Assembly (NCBI GenBank): GCA_030066775.1
Contig: JASJAY010000004.1
Coordinates: 1-63,178 of the forward strand
Reading direction: 5' to 3'
DNA from: Planctomycetota bacterium
Lineage (GTDB): Bacteria > Planctomycetota > PLA2 > JAEUHO01
DNA length: 63,178 nt
Every line of letters starts with the position of its first letter. The first letter of the stretch is position 1. Shown here in pieces: positions 33,612 through 42,265 of this stretch. The notes beneath the pieces are model-generated. The model saw only the letters and a program-made list of their open reading frames with translations. It did not search any database and had not been told where the DNA came from. The position numbers were made by a program, and so were the translations under genes.

Positions 33612-35258
33612 GTGAAGCGCGATTCCCTCATCCCCTTCGGCGCCCTGCTGTTCTTCGTGCTCGCGCTGCCGAGCGCGGGCCTGCTGAGGCTGCCCCTCGT
33701 GCCGGAAACGCCCAGCGCCCTGCTGCGCCTGTATGGGGTCCTCGCCGCCGGCCTGTTGCTCATGGCCACCGTGCGTCGCGACGCAGGGGAGCGGGTTCGC
33801 GGTGCGGGATGGCGTCCGCTGGCGCTGGCCCTCGCGCTCGCCCCCTTCTTCCTCTACGCGATCTGGGCCGCGCCCGCGCAGGCGATCCGCGCCGAGCAGC
33901 CGGCGCTCGCGCTCCCGGTCCTCGTGCTGCTCCTCATGTGTTTCGGCGCCGCCGGTCGGCGTGCAGCGACGGCCACGGTCGTCACGCTCACCCTGCTCTT
34001 CGGCGGCGGCGCCGTCCTCGCTCGCGCCGGGCTCGATCCGTGGCCCGCTGCCTGGAATCCGTTGCGGCAGCCCACGACGGGCGCGGTGCCGCCCGGCCTC
34101 GACGACGCCCTGCGCGTGGGGGTACGCCCGGGCGCGCCGGTCCGGGTCGACGCGGAGGCGATGCCGCTCGGCGACGGCAACGGGCCGTGGTGGCGCCCGG
34201 CGAGCGTCGCGCGCGTGCCGCTCAGGCCCCCGATCGCGCTCATCTTCGACGGTGCAGCCGATGCACGCGGCCTCGACCGCGACGGCGACGTGTCCATGGT
34301 CCACCAGAGCGAGGTCGACATCGCGCACGCGATGGACCTCGACGGGTTCGACGCCGTCGTCGTGCTCGAGAAGGGCTGGTCGCCCGCGGATCCGTCCCGC
34401 GCCCGGCGCCTCGCCACGGCGGTCACGGGCTTCGTGCGCCGCGGTGGCCTCCTGATCGGCCCGCCCCCCGAGCGCCGCTGGCCGCCGAGCCTCGCGCGCC
34501 GACTGGGGCCCGCGGGGCAGGCGCAGCGCACGGGGCCCGGCGGCCTGCGTGCGCTCGGCATGGGGCGCGTCGTGCGCGCGCTGACGGGGGATGAGATGCT
34601 CGGCCTGCTCGAGAGCGAGCTCTGGGTGCGCCCGGTCCGCACGGTCTTCGATCGGGCGACCGTCGCGCCGAAGGCGCCCCCCGAGTTCGTGACGCGCGGC
34701 GACCCGCGGTCACCGCGACGCCCGGCCGTGTTCCTGCTCGGCACCCTCGTCCTCGTGCTCGCCGCCTTCGACTGGATCCTGCGCGGGGCCGCGATGCGCA
34801 CGCTGGGGGCGCTGATGGCCGCGCTGGCCGTCGCGACCGGCATCGCTTGGGTCGTTCCCAGCGATCCTGGCTTCGCCTTGGCCGGGGTGCGGCTCGAGCT
34901 GGGCGGCGTCGGGGGCCGCAGCGTGGAGGCGGTCCGGATCGAGGCGGGCTCCGGCGGCTATGCCGGCCGGGTGGCCTTCGGCGGCAGCGGCATGGTGCGG
35001 GTGCTTGGAGGCCGGATCGACGCGGAAGGACGCGTCCTGGTGGCACCCGACACGGCGGCGTGGGTGGTGCGCGAGGGCCTGGGGCTGGGCGCGGGCCCGG
35101 AGGAGACGGACGACCGCTTCGCCGGGTGGGCCCTCGGGTTCCTCAAGGGCCGCGTCGATCCCAAGCGGGTGCGCTACGCCCGCCTGCCGGTCCTGCCGGT
35201 GCGCGTCGAGGGGGCGGGGCCGGTGGGGGCCGTCGTGGTCCACTACCGGGGCGGCTGA
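33612..35258 (+). CDS. Large membrane protein with a central soluble domain
   Basis: 548 residues, GTG start. About five N-terminal transmembrane helices (within 7-140), an extracytoplasmic region whose segment DLDGFDAVVVLEKG ... FVRRGGLLIGPPP resembles the class I amidotransferase-like fold seen in Bat/MoxR-linked membrane proteins (no catalytic Cys visible), two further helices (about 373-420), and a C-terminal beta-rich part. Function unknown. MoxR is encoded 3.5 kb downstream, so a link is possible but unproven. Confidence 0.72.
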   Translation: MKRDSLIPFGALLFFVLALPSAGLLRLPLVPETPSALLRLYGVLAAGLLLMATVRRDAGERVRGAGWRPLALALALAPFFLYAIWAAPAQAIRAEQPALALPVLVLLLMCFGAAGRRAATATVVTLTLLFGGGAVLARAGLDPWPAAWNPLRQPTTGAVPPGLDDALRVGVRPGAPVRVDAEAMPLGDGNGPWWRPASVARVPLRPPIALIFDGAADARGLDRDGDVSMVHQSEVDIAHAMDLDGFDAVVVLEKGWSPADPSRARRLATAVTGFVRRGGLLIGPPPERRWPPSLARRLGPAGQAQRTGPGGLRALGMGRVVRALTGDEMLGLLESELWVRPVRTVFDRATVAPKAPPEFVTRGDPRSPRRPAVFLLGTLVLVLAAFDWILRGAAMRTLGALMAALAVATGIAWVVPSDPGFALAGVRLELGGVGGRSVEAVRIEAGSGGYAGRVAFGGSGMVRVLGGRIDAEGRVLVAPDTAAWVVREGLGLGAGPEETDDRFAGWALGFLKGRVDPKRVRYARLPVLPVRVEGAGPVGAVVVHYRGG

Positions 35259-35321
35259 GAACCGCCCGGCCGTGGGCGCCGGTCCCACCGAATTGGGCCG
35301 GACCTCCGGATGCGCCTTCCC

Positions 35322-35349
35322 TTGACCGACCGCCCGACCGGGCTACCTT
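35322..35349 (+). promoter_or_regulatory. Predicted sigma-70-type promoter for rplM-rpsI
   Basis: TTGACC (35322-35327), a 16-nt spacer, and TACCTT (35344-35349). This is the best -35/-10 pair seen in the window, placed 51 nt before the rplM start. Confidence 0.5.
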
Positions 35350-35358
35350 CGCCCCCTT

Positions 35359-35378
35359 CGCCCGGGGTTTCCCGGGCG
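35359..35378 (+). promoter_or_regulatory. Leader hairpin upstream of rplM
   Basis: Perfect 8-bp stem CGCCCGGG/CCCGGGCG (35359-35366, 35371-35378) with a GTTT loop, just after the predicted transcription start and 21 nt before the rplM ATG. In E. coli L13 represses its own operon through the 5' leader; a similar role here is inference. Confidence 0.45.
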
Positions 35379-35399
35379 TTTCTCGTGGACGGCCCACCC

Positions 35400-35858
35400 A
35401 TGTTCAAGAAGACGACCGTGGTCTCGACGGACCTCGCCAACGCCAAGTGGTACCTGGTCGACGCCTCCCAGGAGGTGCTCGGTCGCATGGCTGCCCAGAT
35501 CGCGCGGATGCTGATGGGCAAGCACAAGCCCAGCTACACCCCGCACAGCGACCAGGGCGACTTCGTGGTCGTCATCAACGCGAAGGACGTGCAGGTGACC
35601 GGTTCCAAGGCCGAGAAGAAGGTCTACCGCCACCACACGCACTATCCGGGCGGCCTCGTCGAGGAGCCCTTCGCGCGCGTTCGCGAGCGTCACCCCGACC
35701 GCATCATTCGCCTCGCCGTGCGTCGCATGCTTCCCAAGACGACGCTCGGCCGGCACATGCTCAAGAAGCTCAAGATCTACCCCGGTAGCGATCACCCGCA
35801 CCACGCCCAGAAGCCGGAGACGCTGTCGTTCGGCACCGGTCGCACCGCGGACGAGTAG
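35400..35858 (+). CDS. rplM: Ribosomal protein L13
   Basis: 152-residue large-subunit protein. Family features: WYLVDASQEVLGRMAAQIA at the N-terminus, GDFVVVINAKDVQVTGSKAEKK, and AVRRMLPKTTLGRHMLKKLKIY near the C-terminus. The upstream in-frame ATG at 35310 would add 30 unrelated residues across the promoter and hairpin, so MFKKTT is the start. Co-transcribed with rpsI 16 nt downstream. Confidence 0.97.
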   Translation: MFKKTTVVSTDLANAKWYLVDASQEVLGRMAAQIARMLMGKHKPSYTPHSDQGDFVVVINAKDVQVTGSKAEKKVYRHHTHYPGGLVEEPFARVRERHPDRIIRLAVRRMLPKTTLGRHMLKKLKIYPGSDHPHHAQKPETLSFGTGRTADE

Positions 35859-35874
35859 AGGAACCCCCGACACC

Positions 35875-36270
35875 ATGGCGAACAAGACCTACATCTGGGG
35901 CACAGGCCGTCGCAAGTCGGCCGTCGCGCGTGTCCGCATCACCCCCGGCGAGGGCGTGATGATGGTCAACAAGAAGGCCTGGGACACGTACTTCACGAGC
36001 AAGGCCCAGCGCCTCGCCGTGCGCCAGCCGCTGACGGTCACGGAGTCGGAGTCCAAGTACGACATCCACGTCAAGGTCGAGGGCGGCGGTCCCCAGGGAC
36101 AGGCCGACGCGGTCCGCCTCGGCATCGCGCGCGCCATGGCCAAGGCCGACGAGTCGGTCGAGGGCGCTCTCCGCGACGCGGGCTACATGACCCGCGACCC
36201 GCGCGAGAAGGAGCGCAAGAAGCCCGGTCAGCGCGGCGCCCGCGCCCGCTTCCAGTTCTCGAAGCGCTAA
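35875..36270 (+). CDS. rpsI: Ribosomal protein S9
   Basis: 131-residue small-subunit protein whose C-terminal tail reaches the P-site tRNA. GTGRRKSAVARVRITPGEG, GGGPQGQADAVRLGIARAM and the terminal basic tail ending FQFSKR are diagnostic. Standard rplM-rpsI pair; the hairpin at 36294-36323 ends the unit. Confidence 0.97.
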   Translation: MANKTYIWGTGRRKSAVARVRITPGEGVMMVNKKAWDTYFTSKAQRLAVRQPLTVTESESKYDIHVKVEGGGPQGQADAVRLGIARAMAKADESVEGALRDAGYMTRDPREKERKKPGQRGARARFQFSKR

Positions 36271-36293
36271 CCCGCGCTTCCTCCCGTTCTTCC

Positions 36294-36323
36294 GCGGCCT
36301 CGCCATCCAGGTGGCGGGGCCGC
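36294..36323 (+). terminator. Terminator hairpin after rplM-rpsI
   Basis: 12-bp stem with one T-G wobble (36294-36305 with 36312-36323) and a 6-nt loop, 24 nt after the rpsI stop. Confidence 0.65.
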
Positions 36324-36376
36324 TGTCATGTCTGCGGCTACACTCGAATCGTTGGAATCGAGCCCAGGAGCACTCC

Positions 36377-37144
36377 GTGGCAGGCCATAGTCATTTCGCG
36401 AACATCATGCACAAGAAGGGCCGCGCCGATGCGAAGCGCGGCAAGGCCTTCTCCAAGATCTCGCGCCTGATCATGGCGGCCGTGCGCATGGGGGGGCCGA
36501 ACGAGCGCGACAACCCGCGCCTCTCGCTGGCCCTGCTCAAGGCGCGCGCTGCGAACATGCCCAAGGACACGATCAAGCGCGCCATCGCGCGGGCGAGCGG
36601 CACGGCCGAGGGCGTCAGCTACGAGGAGCTCGTCTACGAAGGCTACGGGCCCGGCGGCGTCGCGATGCTCGTCGAGACCCTCACCGACAACCGCAACCGC
36701 ACCGGCGGCGAGGTGCGCGTGATCTTCGATCGCAACGGCGGCTCGCTCGGCTCCTCCGGCTCGGTGGCCTACCTCTTCGAGCGCAAGGGGCAGTTCGACA
36801 TCCCGGCGGCGCAGACCAGCGAGGAGCAGCTCTTCGACATCGTCCTGGAGGCCGGTGCCGAGGAGATCGAGCAGCTCGACGAGGGCACGGCGGACGCCCA
36901 CTTCCAGGTCACCTGCGAGGCCGGCGCCTTCGACGCCGTCGAGAAGGCGCTCGAGGAAGCGGGGATCGAACCGACGCGCGCCGAGATCGTTAAGGTCCCC
37001 AGCACCTGGGTGGAGGCGGACGAGAGCATCGCGCGCAAGATCATGCGGATCACGGACCTGCTCGACGATCACGACGACGTGCAGAGCGTGACCACGAACC
37101 TCGACATCTCTGCCGAGGTCGCCGCGAAGCTCGCCGCCGACTGA
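36377..37144 (+). CDS. YebC/PmpR (TACO1) family protein
   Basis: 255 residues beginning at GTG (VAGHSHFANIMHKK), the usual start of this family, with CAGGAG seven bases upstream; a longer frame has no family match. GRADAKRGKAFSKISRLI, YEGYGPGGVAMLVETLTDNRNRT and FDRNGGSLGSSGSVAYLFERKG are diagnostic. Members act as transcription regulators and as ribosome-associated factors that help translate proline stretches. It is a separate unit after rpsI. Confidence 0.95.
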   Translation: MAGHSHFANIMHKKGRADAKRGKAFSKISRLIMAAVRMGGPNERDNPRLSLALLKARAANMPKDTIKRAIARASGTAEGVSYEELVYEGYGPGGVAMLVETLTDNRNRTGGEVRVIFDRNGGSLGSSGSVAYLFERKGQFDIPAAQTSEEQLFDIVLEAGAEEIEQLDEGTADAHFQVTCEAGAFDAVEKALEEAGIEPTRAEIVKVPSTWVEADESIARKIMRITDLLDDHDDVQSVTTNLDISAEVAAKLAAD

Positions 37145-37158
37145 GGAGTGAGAGGTCC

Positions 37159-38133
37159 ATGAGCGACGCCGGACAGACCCAGACCCTCGACGGCGCCGCG
37201 GAGGCCGGCAAGCTCGTCGGCGCCCTGCGCCAGAACATCCAGTCCGTCTTCGTCGGCAAGCCCGAGGTCGTGCGCTTGCTGCTCACGGGCCTCCTGGCGG
37301 GCGGCCACGTGCTGCTCGAGGACGTGCCGGGCGTGGGCAAGACCGTCCTCGCCAAGGCCATCGCGCGCTCGATGCACGGCGACTTCCGCCGCGTGCAGTT
37401 CACGCCCGACCTCTTGCCCAGCGACATCCTCGGCGTCGCCATCTACGACCAGGCCAGCGGGCGCTTCGAGTTCAAGCCGGGTCCCGTCTTCACGCACGTG
37501 CTCGTGGCCGACGAGATCAACCGCGCTACGCCGCGCACGCAGTCGGCGCTGCTCGAGGCGATGAACGACTTCCAGGTCACTGTCGATCGCACGACGCACC
37601 CGTTGCCCGCGCCCTTCTTCGTGGTGGCCACCCAGAACCCGTACGAGTTCGAGGGCACGTATCCCCTGCCCGAGAGCCAGCTCGACCGGTTCCTCCTGCG
37701 CGTGCGCGTCGGCTACCCGACGCTCGACAACGAGCGCGAGATCGTGCGCGCCCAGAAGACGGCGCATCCGCTCGAGTCGCTCGAGCCCGTGCTCACCTCC
37801 GCGCAGGTGCGCGCCCTGCAGCAGGCCGCCCGCGCCGTGAAGCTCGAGGACTCCGTGCTCGACTACGCGCTGCAGGTCACGCGCGCCACGCGTGAGTCCA
37901 AGCATCTGAGTCTCGGCGTCAGCCCGCGCGGCAGCCTCGCGCTCACGCGCGCCGCCCAGGCCCACGCCCTCATCCAGGGCCGCGACTACGTCCTGCCCGA
38001 CGACGTGAAGTCCCTCGCGGTCGCCGTGCTCGCGCATCGCGTCATGAGCAACGTGCCCGGCGGCGAAGGCACCGCCGACGAGCGCGAGAAGATCATCCGC
38101 GACGTGGTCGAGACGCTCGAGGTGCCCGTCTAG
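37159..38133 (+). CDS. moxR: MoxR-family AAA+ ATPase
   Basis: 324 residues. Walker A in LEDVPGVGKTVLAKA, Walker B in LVADEINRATPRTQSALLEAM, sensor segment FVVATQNPYEFEGTYPLPESQLDRF. MoxR ATPases are chaperones that usually act with von Willebrand A-domain and DUF58 proteins encoded next to them. None is adjacent here: yebC is upstream and the next gene is convergent with overlapping stops (CTAG at 38130-38133). Confidence 0.93.
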   Translation: MSDAGQTQTLDGAAEAGKLVGALRQNIQSVFVGKPEVVRLLLTGLLAGGHVLLEDVPGVGKTVLAKAIARSMHGDFRRVQFTPDLLPSDILGVAIYDQASGRFEFKPGPVFTHVLVADEINRATPRTQSALLEAMNDFQVTVDRTTHPLPAPFFVVATQNPYEFEGTYPLPESQLDRFLLRVRVGYPTLDNEREIVRAQKTAHPLESLEPVLTSAQVRALQQAARAVKLEDSVLDYALQVTRATRESKHLSLGVSPRGSLALTRAAQAHALIQGRDYVLPDDVKSLAVAVLAHRVMSNVPGGEGTADEREKIIRDVVETLEVPV

Positions 38134-39449
38134 CGCGGCAGGCGTACCTCGATGGCGTATCCCGTGATCGAACCCAGCGGGGGCGGCGGATCCATCACGC
38201 GCCGCTCACGTCCGTGGAAGTGGTGCTCGGTGCGCTCGTCCTCGACGAGGGCGGGCAGCGACGTCGTGCGCGGAACGTAGAAGCGCACGCGGTCCGCCGC
38301 GAGTCGCTCGTAGTGCACGTCGACGTCGAACCGACCTGCTGCGCGGAGGTCGATCTCGGCCGGCAGATCGTCGGGCGCCGGGCCGCCGGCGCGAAGCGTC
38401 CGCGCAACCATGCGTGCCAGCCTGTGGTTGGCGCGCGCCCCCAGAAGCGCCCAGGTCATACCGGTGCGCCCGGGCAGCGACATCGAGAGCGTGCGTCCAC
38501 CCTCGCGTTCCCAGGCCTCGATTACATCGAGGGCTTCCGCGTCGCATTGCTCGCGGACGTAGCTCTCGTAGAGCCGCCACGCCGCAATGACGCGTGTGAG
38601 GTCCTTGCGTGCGTACATGCGCCAGTCGAGCTCCTCGGCTGCGTCGACGGACGCGCCGTACAACGCATGCTTCGCGCTCGACCGATCCAACAGCACGTCG
38701 CGTGCGAGCGGCTCCCAGAGCACGAGGCGCTCGGCGCGGTAGGCATCGATGTGCCACTGCTTTGCGCGCGACGGCTCCGCGAGCCAGCGCTCGTACCGAT
38801 CATCCTCCAGTACGCCTCGATACAGGGCCCGGAGGTGGATCCGGTCCCGCTGCGCGTCGACCGCCGCCAGGATCAGGGCATCGATCATGCTGCCCACGGG
38901 CTGCAGCGCCTCGAACAAGCGGTCGACCTGTTCGAGCGCCGGGGCGGGATCCTCCGCCAGCATGGCCTCGATGCCGTACCACCGCATCGCGCCGCGCACG
39001 CTCAGGATGTTGGGGATGTGCTTCGGCCCATAGGGGCCGTGGCCGTCCCTCGAGAGATCCGGCTCGAGCCACGCGATGCTCGAGAGCACAGGGCCGTCGC
39101 TCTCGAGGATCTCGCTGAGCTCAAGCATGTGGGCGCGCTCCGCCTCGTGGCGGTCGAGCAGCTTCTCCGGCGGCGCCTCGCCCTGGAGATACCACGTCTC
39201 ATCCTTCCGCCCGCTCGCGCCGAAGCCGGACGGCCAGTCCGTCTTCATCCAGGCCCAGGCCCTGTCGCGCAGCTCGGGTTCGACCTTCGGGAGCCCTTCG
39301 AGCCAGGCCTTGTCCTCGTCGCTCCGCGCGAGGGCCTCCTCGAGATCCTTGCCGTGCATGTGCTGCCGCAGGGTCAGGCCGATGGCAGCGACGCCCACGA
39401 GGCCCAAGAGCCCGAGCAGCGACCAGCCGATGATCCGGCGCACGCCCAT
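38130..39449 (-). CDS. Membrane-anchored protein of unknown function
   Basis: 439 residues. An N-terminal anchor (GWSLLGLLGLVGVAAIGLTL, about 8-27) precedes a large helical extracytoplasmic part with many Trp, Arg and Glu residues (for example DPAPALEQVDRLFEALQPVGS) and a short strand-rich end. No family recognised; the layout resembles exported helical proteins common in planctomycetes. GGGAAGG precedes the ATG; 42 further in-frame upstream residues look noncoding. It lies 62 nt behind the chemoreceptor gene and may share its transcript. Confidence 0.7.
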   Translation of the reverse strand: MGVRRIIGWSLLGLLGLVGVAAIGLTLRQHMHGKDLEEALARSDEDKAWLEGLPKVEPELRDRAWAWMKTDWPSGFGASGRKDETWYLQGEAPPEKLLDRHEAERAHMLELSEILESDGPVLSSIAWLEPDLSRDGHGPYGPKHIPNILSVRGAMRWYGIEAMLAEDPAPALEQVDRLFEALQPVGSMIDALILAAVDAQRDRIHLRALYRGVLEDDRYERWLAEPSRAKQWHIDAYRAERLVLWEPLARDVLLDRSSAKHALYGASVDAAEELDWRMYARKDLTRVIAAWRLYESYVREQCDAEALDVIEAWEREGGRTLSMSLPGRTGMTWALLGARANHRLARMVARTLRAGGPAPDDLPAEIDLRAAGRFDVDVHYERLAADRVRFYVPRTTSLPALVEDERTEHHFHGRERRVMDPPPPLGSITGYAIEVRLPR

Positions 39450-39511
39450 ACCTTCCCTATCGACGACGGGGGAGGCCCTGCGCATGCAAAACCGTCGCTG
39501 GGACCGGGGCG

Positions 39512-41071
39512 CTAGACCTTCAGCTCGGAGACGAGTCCGGCGAGCTGCTCGGCGAGGGTCGAGAATTGCTCGCACTGGCGGGCCGTGATCTCGCCGCCTT
39601 CGGCGGCCTTGGCGGCCATGTCTTGGACCGCCAGCAGGTTTTCGCGGACGTCGGTGGCCGCGACACTCTGCTGCTCGAGGGCATCTGCGATCTGCGCGTT
39701 GAGCTCGCTCATCTCGCCGGCGGCCGTGGTGATCTCGCCCAGGCTGGCGCCGGCCTCCGCGGCGTGCTGCACGCTCGCGTGGGCGCGTTCGCTGCCGCTG
39801 CGCATCACGGTCGCGGCATGCCGCGCGCCCTCCTGCAGTCGGTCGATGACCTCCTGGATGTCGTTGGTGGCCTGCTGCGTCCGCTGCGCGAGTGCGCGGA
39901 CTTCGCGCGCGATGACCGAGAAGCCCTGGCCCTCCTCGCCGGCGTGCTCCGACTCGATCGCGGCGTTGACCGCGAGCAGGTTCGTCTGGTCGGCGAGCCC
40001 GTCGATGATGCCGAGGATGCCGCCGATGTCGGCGGCGTCGCTCTCGAGGCGCTCCATGGCCGCGACCGCCGCGTCGACGTCGCCCGCGAGCGCGCGGATG
40101 CGCTGTGCGCTCGCGTCGACCACGTCCTGACCGGAGCGGGCCTGGCCGTCGGTACGGCGCGCCGCCTCGGCCGTGACCGTCGTGCTGTCGGCGACCTGGC
40201 GGACGCTCGCGGCCATCTCGTTCATCGCCGCGGCGACGTTCTCCACGGCGCGCATCTGCGCCTGGACGCTCCGCTTCGAGGCGTCTGCGGTGTTCGCGAG
40301 CGTGGTGACCTGGACGCGCAGGTGGCTCGTCGCGTCGCGGACCTGGGTCGTCACGTCCTGGAACCGCGCCTGCATCGCGTTGACGGCGCGGGCGATCGCG
40401 TCCACCTCGTCGTCGCGGGTGACGGGCAGCCGGACGCTCAGGTCGCGGTGATCGGCGATGTTCTGCATGCCCGCCTGCAGCGCCGCGATGCGGCGCAGGA
40501 CGGTCTTGCGGAAGGAGAGGTAGCCGAAGAGCGCCACGAGCAGCACGAGCGCGAAGGACGCGATCGCGATGCGCTCGAGCACGTCGATCCGCGCACGCGC
40601 CTCGTCCTCCATCATCCCGACGGCGGCGTTCATCTCGCGCAGCACGTCCAGGGACAGAACCTCGAAGCGCTCATACGCCTCGCGGTTGAGCTCGACCTCG
40701 GGGTCCAGGAGGCGATCGATCTCGGCCGTGTAACCGCGCCACAGCTCCTTCACCTGCAGCAGCTGCGTTCGGATCTTCGGCGTCCACGCGGGCGGTAGGT
40801 CCGACTCGGCACTGCCGTCCGCGAGCCCTTCGAGCGTCGCTTCGAAGAGCGCGCGGGTGCCGGCCACGCTGTCACGCCGGTCGAGGCCGGCTGCCGTCAA
40901 CAGCGCCTCCTTCGCGACGCGCTGGCTGAGCATGCGCTGCCGCCCGGCCAGGTTGATCACGTGTCCGCTCGACTCCGAGCCCGCGATCCACCACTCCAGC
41001 GCGACAAAGCTCGCCGTCGAGAGCAGGACGAACGCGGCGAGCACGGTCAGGAACCGTCCATGGATGCGCAT
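39512..41071 (-). CDS. Methyl-accepting chemotaxis protein with PilJ-type sensor domain
   Basis: 519 residues. TM1 about 8-28, a periplasmic PilJ-like sensor beginning INLAGRQRMLSQR (about 40-52), TM2 about 169-187, HAMP about 188-242, then the coiled-coil signalling domain with hairpin tip QTNLLAVNAAIESEHAGEEG and GFSVIAREVRALAQRT. PilJ-type receptors often feed type IV pilus motility; the pilus motor operon is 10 kb away. No che genes are adjacent. The frame runs upstream antisense to the nitrilase; the ATG at 41071 was chosen because GGAGG precedes it and the signal anchor starts there. Confidence 0.9.
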   Translation of the reverse strand: MRIHGRFLTVLAAFVLLSTASFVALEWWIAGSESSGHVINLAGRQRMLSQRVAKEALLTAAGLDRRDSVAGTRALFEATLEGLADGSAESDLPPAWTPKIRTQLLQVKELWRGYTAEIDRLLDPEVELNREAYERFEVLSLDVLREMNAAVGMMEDEARARIDVLERIAIASFALVLLVALFGYLSFRKTVLRRIAALQAGMQNIADHRDLSVRLPVTRDDEVDAIARAVNAMQARFQDVTTQVRDATSHLRVQVTTLANTADASKRSVQAQMRAVENVAAAMNEMAASVRQVADSTTVTAEAARRTDGQARSGQDVVDASAQRIRALAGDVDAAVAAMERLESDAADIGGILGIIDGLADQTNLLAVNAAIESEHAGEEGQGFSVIAREVRALAQRTQQATNDIQEVIDRLQEGARHAATVMRSGSERAHASVQHAAEAGASLGEITTAAGEMSELNAQIADALEQQSVAATDVRENLLAVQDMAAKAAEGGEITARQCEQFSTLAEQLAGLVSELKV

Positions 41072-41179
41072 CGTGACCCCGACCTCCGCTCGCGTCGCGG
41101 ACCATGATCCCGGTGGGCCCCGGGACGGCAAGGCGAAACGAGCGGAAGCCCAGGGATGGGATCCGCTAGCATCCGGCGC

Positions 41180-42166
41180 ATGACGTCCGATGCTCCCACG
41201 CTGCGGGTGGCCATCGCCCAGATCGCACCCGTCCTCCTCGACCGCGCCGCGACCCTCCAGAAGGTCGTCGAGCGCGTTCAAGAGGCCGGGGCGCGGGAGG
41301 CGCGGCTGGTCGTCTTCGGTGAGGCGCTGGTGCCCGGCTACCCCGTCTGGGTCGGGCCCACCGGCGGGGCCGCCTTCGACGCGCCGCTGCAGAAAGCCCT
41401 CTTCGCGCGTTACGCGGAGAACGCCGTCCAACCCGAGTCCGGGGACCTGGAGCCCGTGCAGGCCGCAGCGCGGGAGGCCGGTGCCGCCGTCGTGCTCGGC
41501 GTCATCGAGCGCGCGGCGGACCGGGGCGGCAAGAGCCTCTACTGCTCGCGTGTCTTCATCGAGCCCGACGGCGCCATCGGCTCGGTGCACCGCAAGCTCG
41601 TCCCGACCTACGAGGAGCGGCTGGTGTGGTCGCCCGGGGACGGCGCAGGTCTCGTCACGCATGCCCTCGGCGGCTTCACGGTGGGGGCGCTCAACTGTTG
41701 GGAGAACTGGATGCCGATGGCGCGGGCCGCCCTCTACGCGCAGGGCGAAGACCTGCACGTGGCGATCTGGCCCGGCAGCGTGCGCAACACGCACGAGATC
41801 ACCCGGTTCATCGCCCGGGAGTCGCGCTCGTACTGCGTCTCGGCGTCCAGCCTGCTGCGCGAAGCCGACGTGCCCGCGGACTTCCCGCATCGCGAGCAGG
41901 TGGTGCCCGAGTCGGGCATGACGCTGTGCGACGGCGGCTCGTGCATCGCCGGCCCCGACGGTGAATGGGTCATCGAGCCGCAGGCGGACGTCGAGGGGCT
42001 CATCGTGGCCGACCTCGATCCGCACCGCGTGCTCGAGGAGCGGCAGAACTTCGACCCCTCGGGGCACTATTCGCGCCCCGACGTGCTCGCGCTGCACGTG
42101 GACCGCAGGCGGCAGCGCGTCGTGACGTTCTCGGATGACGAGCCGGGAAGCTCCGCAGAGGCCTGA
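41180..42166 (+). CDS. Nitrilase (carbon-nitrogen hydrolase)
   Basis: 328 residues. The Glu-Lys-Cys triad is visible: Glu in VVFGEALVPGYP, Lys in HRKLVPTYEERLVW, Cys in ALNCWENWMPMAR. The CWEN context is that of true nitrilases (nitrile to acid plus ammonia) rather than amidases. Substrate (aliphatic or aromatic nitrile) cannot be deduced. The start MTSDAP was preferred over a longer in-frame ATG at 41156. Cytoplasmic, monocistronic, followed by a hairpin at 42180-42209. Confidence 0.9.
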   Translation: MTSDAPTLRVAIAQIAPVLLDRAATLQKVVERVQEAGAREARLVVFGEALVPGYPVWVGPTGGAAFDAPLQKALFARYAENAVQPESGDLEPVQAAAREAGAAVVLGVIERAADRGGKSLYCSRVFIEPDGAIGSVHRKLVPTYEERLVWSPGDGAGLVTHALGGFTVGALNCWENWMPMARAALYAQGEDLHVAIWPGSVRNTHEITRFIARESRSYCVSASSLLREADVPADFPHREQVVPESGMTLCDGGSCIAGPDGEWVIEPQADVEGLIVADLDPHRVLEERQNFDPSGHYSRPDVLALHVDRRRQRVVTFSDDEPGSSAEA

Positions 42167-42179
42167 TTCTCGGAGATCT

Positions 42180-42209
42180 GCGCGCGACTACGGAATTGGT
42201 GTCGCGCGC
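42180..42209 (+). terminator. Terminator-like hairpin after nitrilase
   Basis: Perfect 9-bp stem GCGCGCGAC/GTCGCGCGC (42180-42188, 42201-42209) with a 12-nt loop, 13 nt beyond the stop. Confidence 0.5.
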
Positions 42210-42265
42210 CGGAACGGCGTTCGGTTCATCGAGCGGGCCGGGACTCGGCCCCTCGGAGACACGCC

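Noticed and set aside
39512..42097. 861-codon chemoreceptor with a long N-terminal extension
   Set aside because: The first 342 codons are antisense to the nitrilase gene; signal anchor and ribosome site place the start at 41071.
42198..42232. Third copy of the CTGTCGCG/CTGCCGTTCT upstream element
   Set aside because: Only partial match, and it falls in the hairpin after the nitrilase gene, which explains the similarity.
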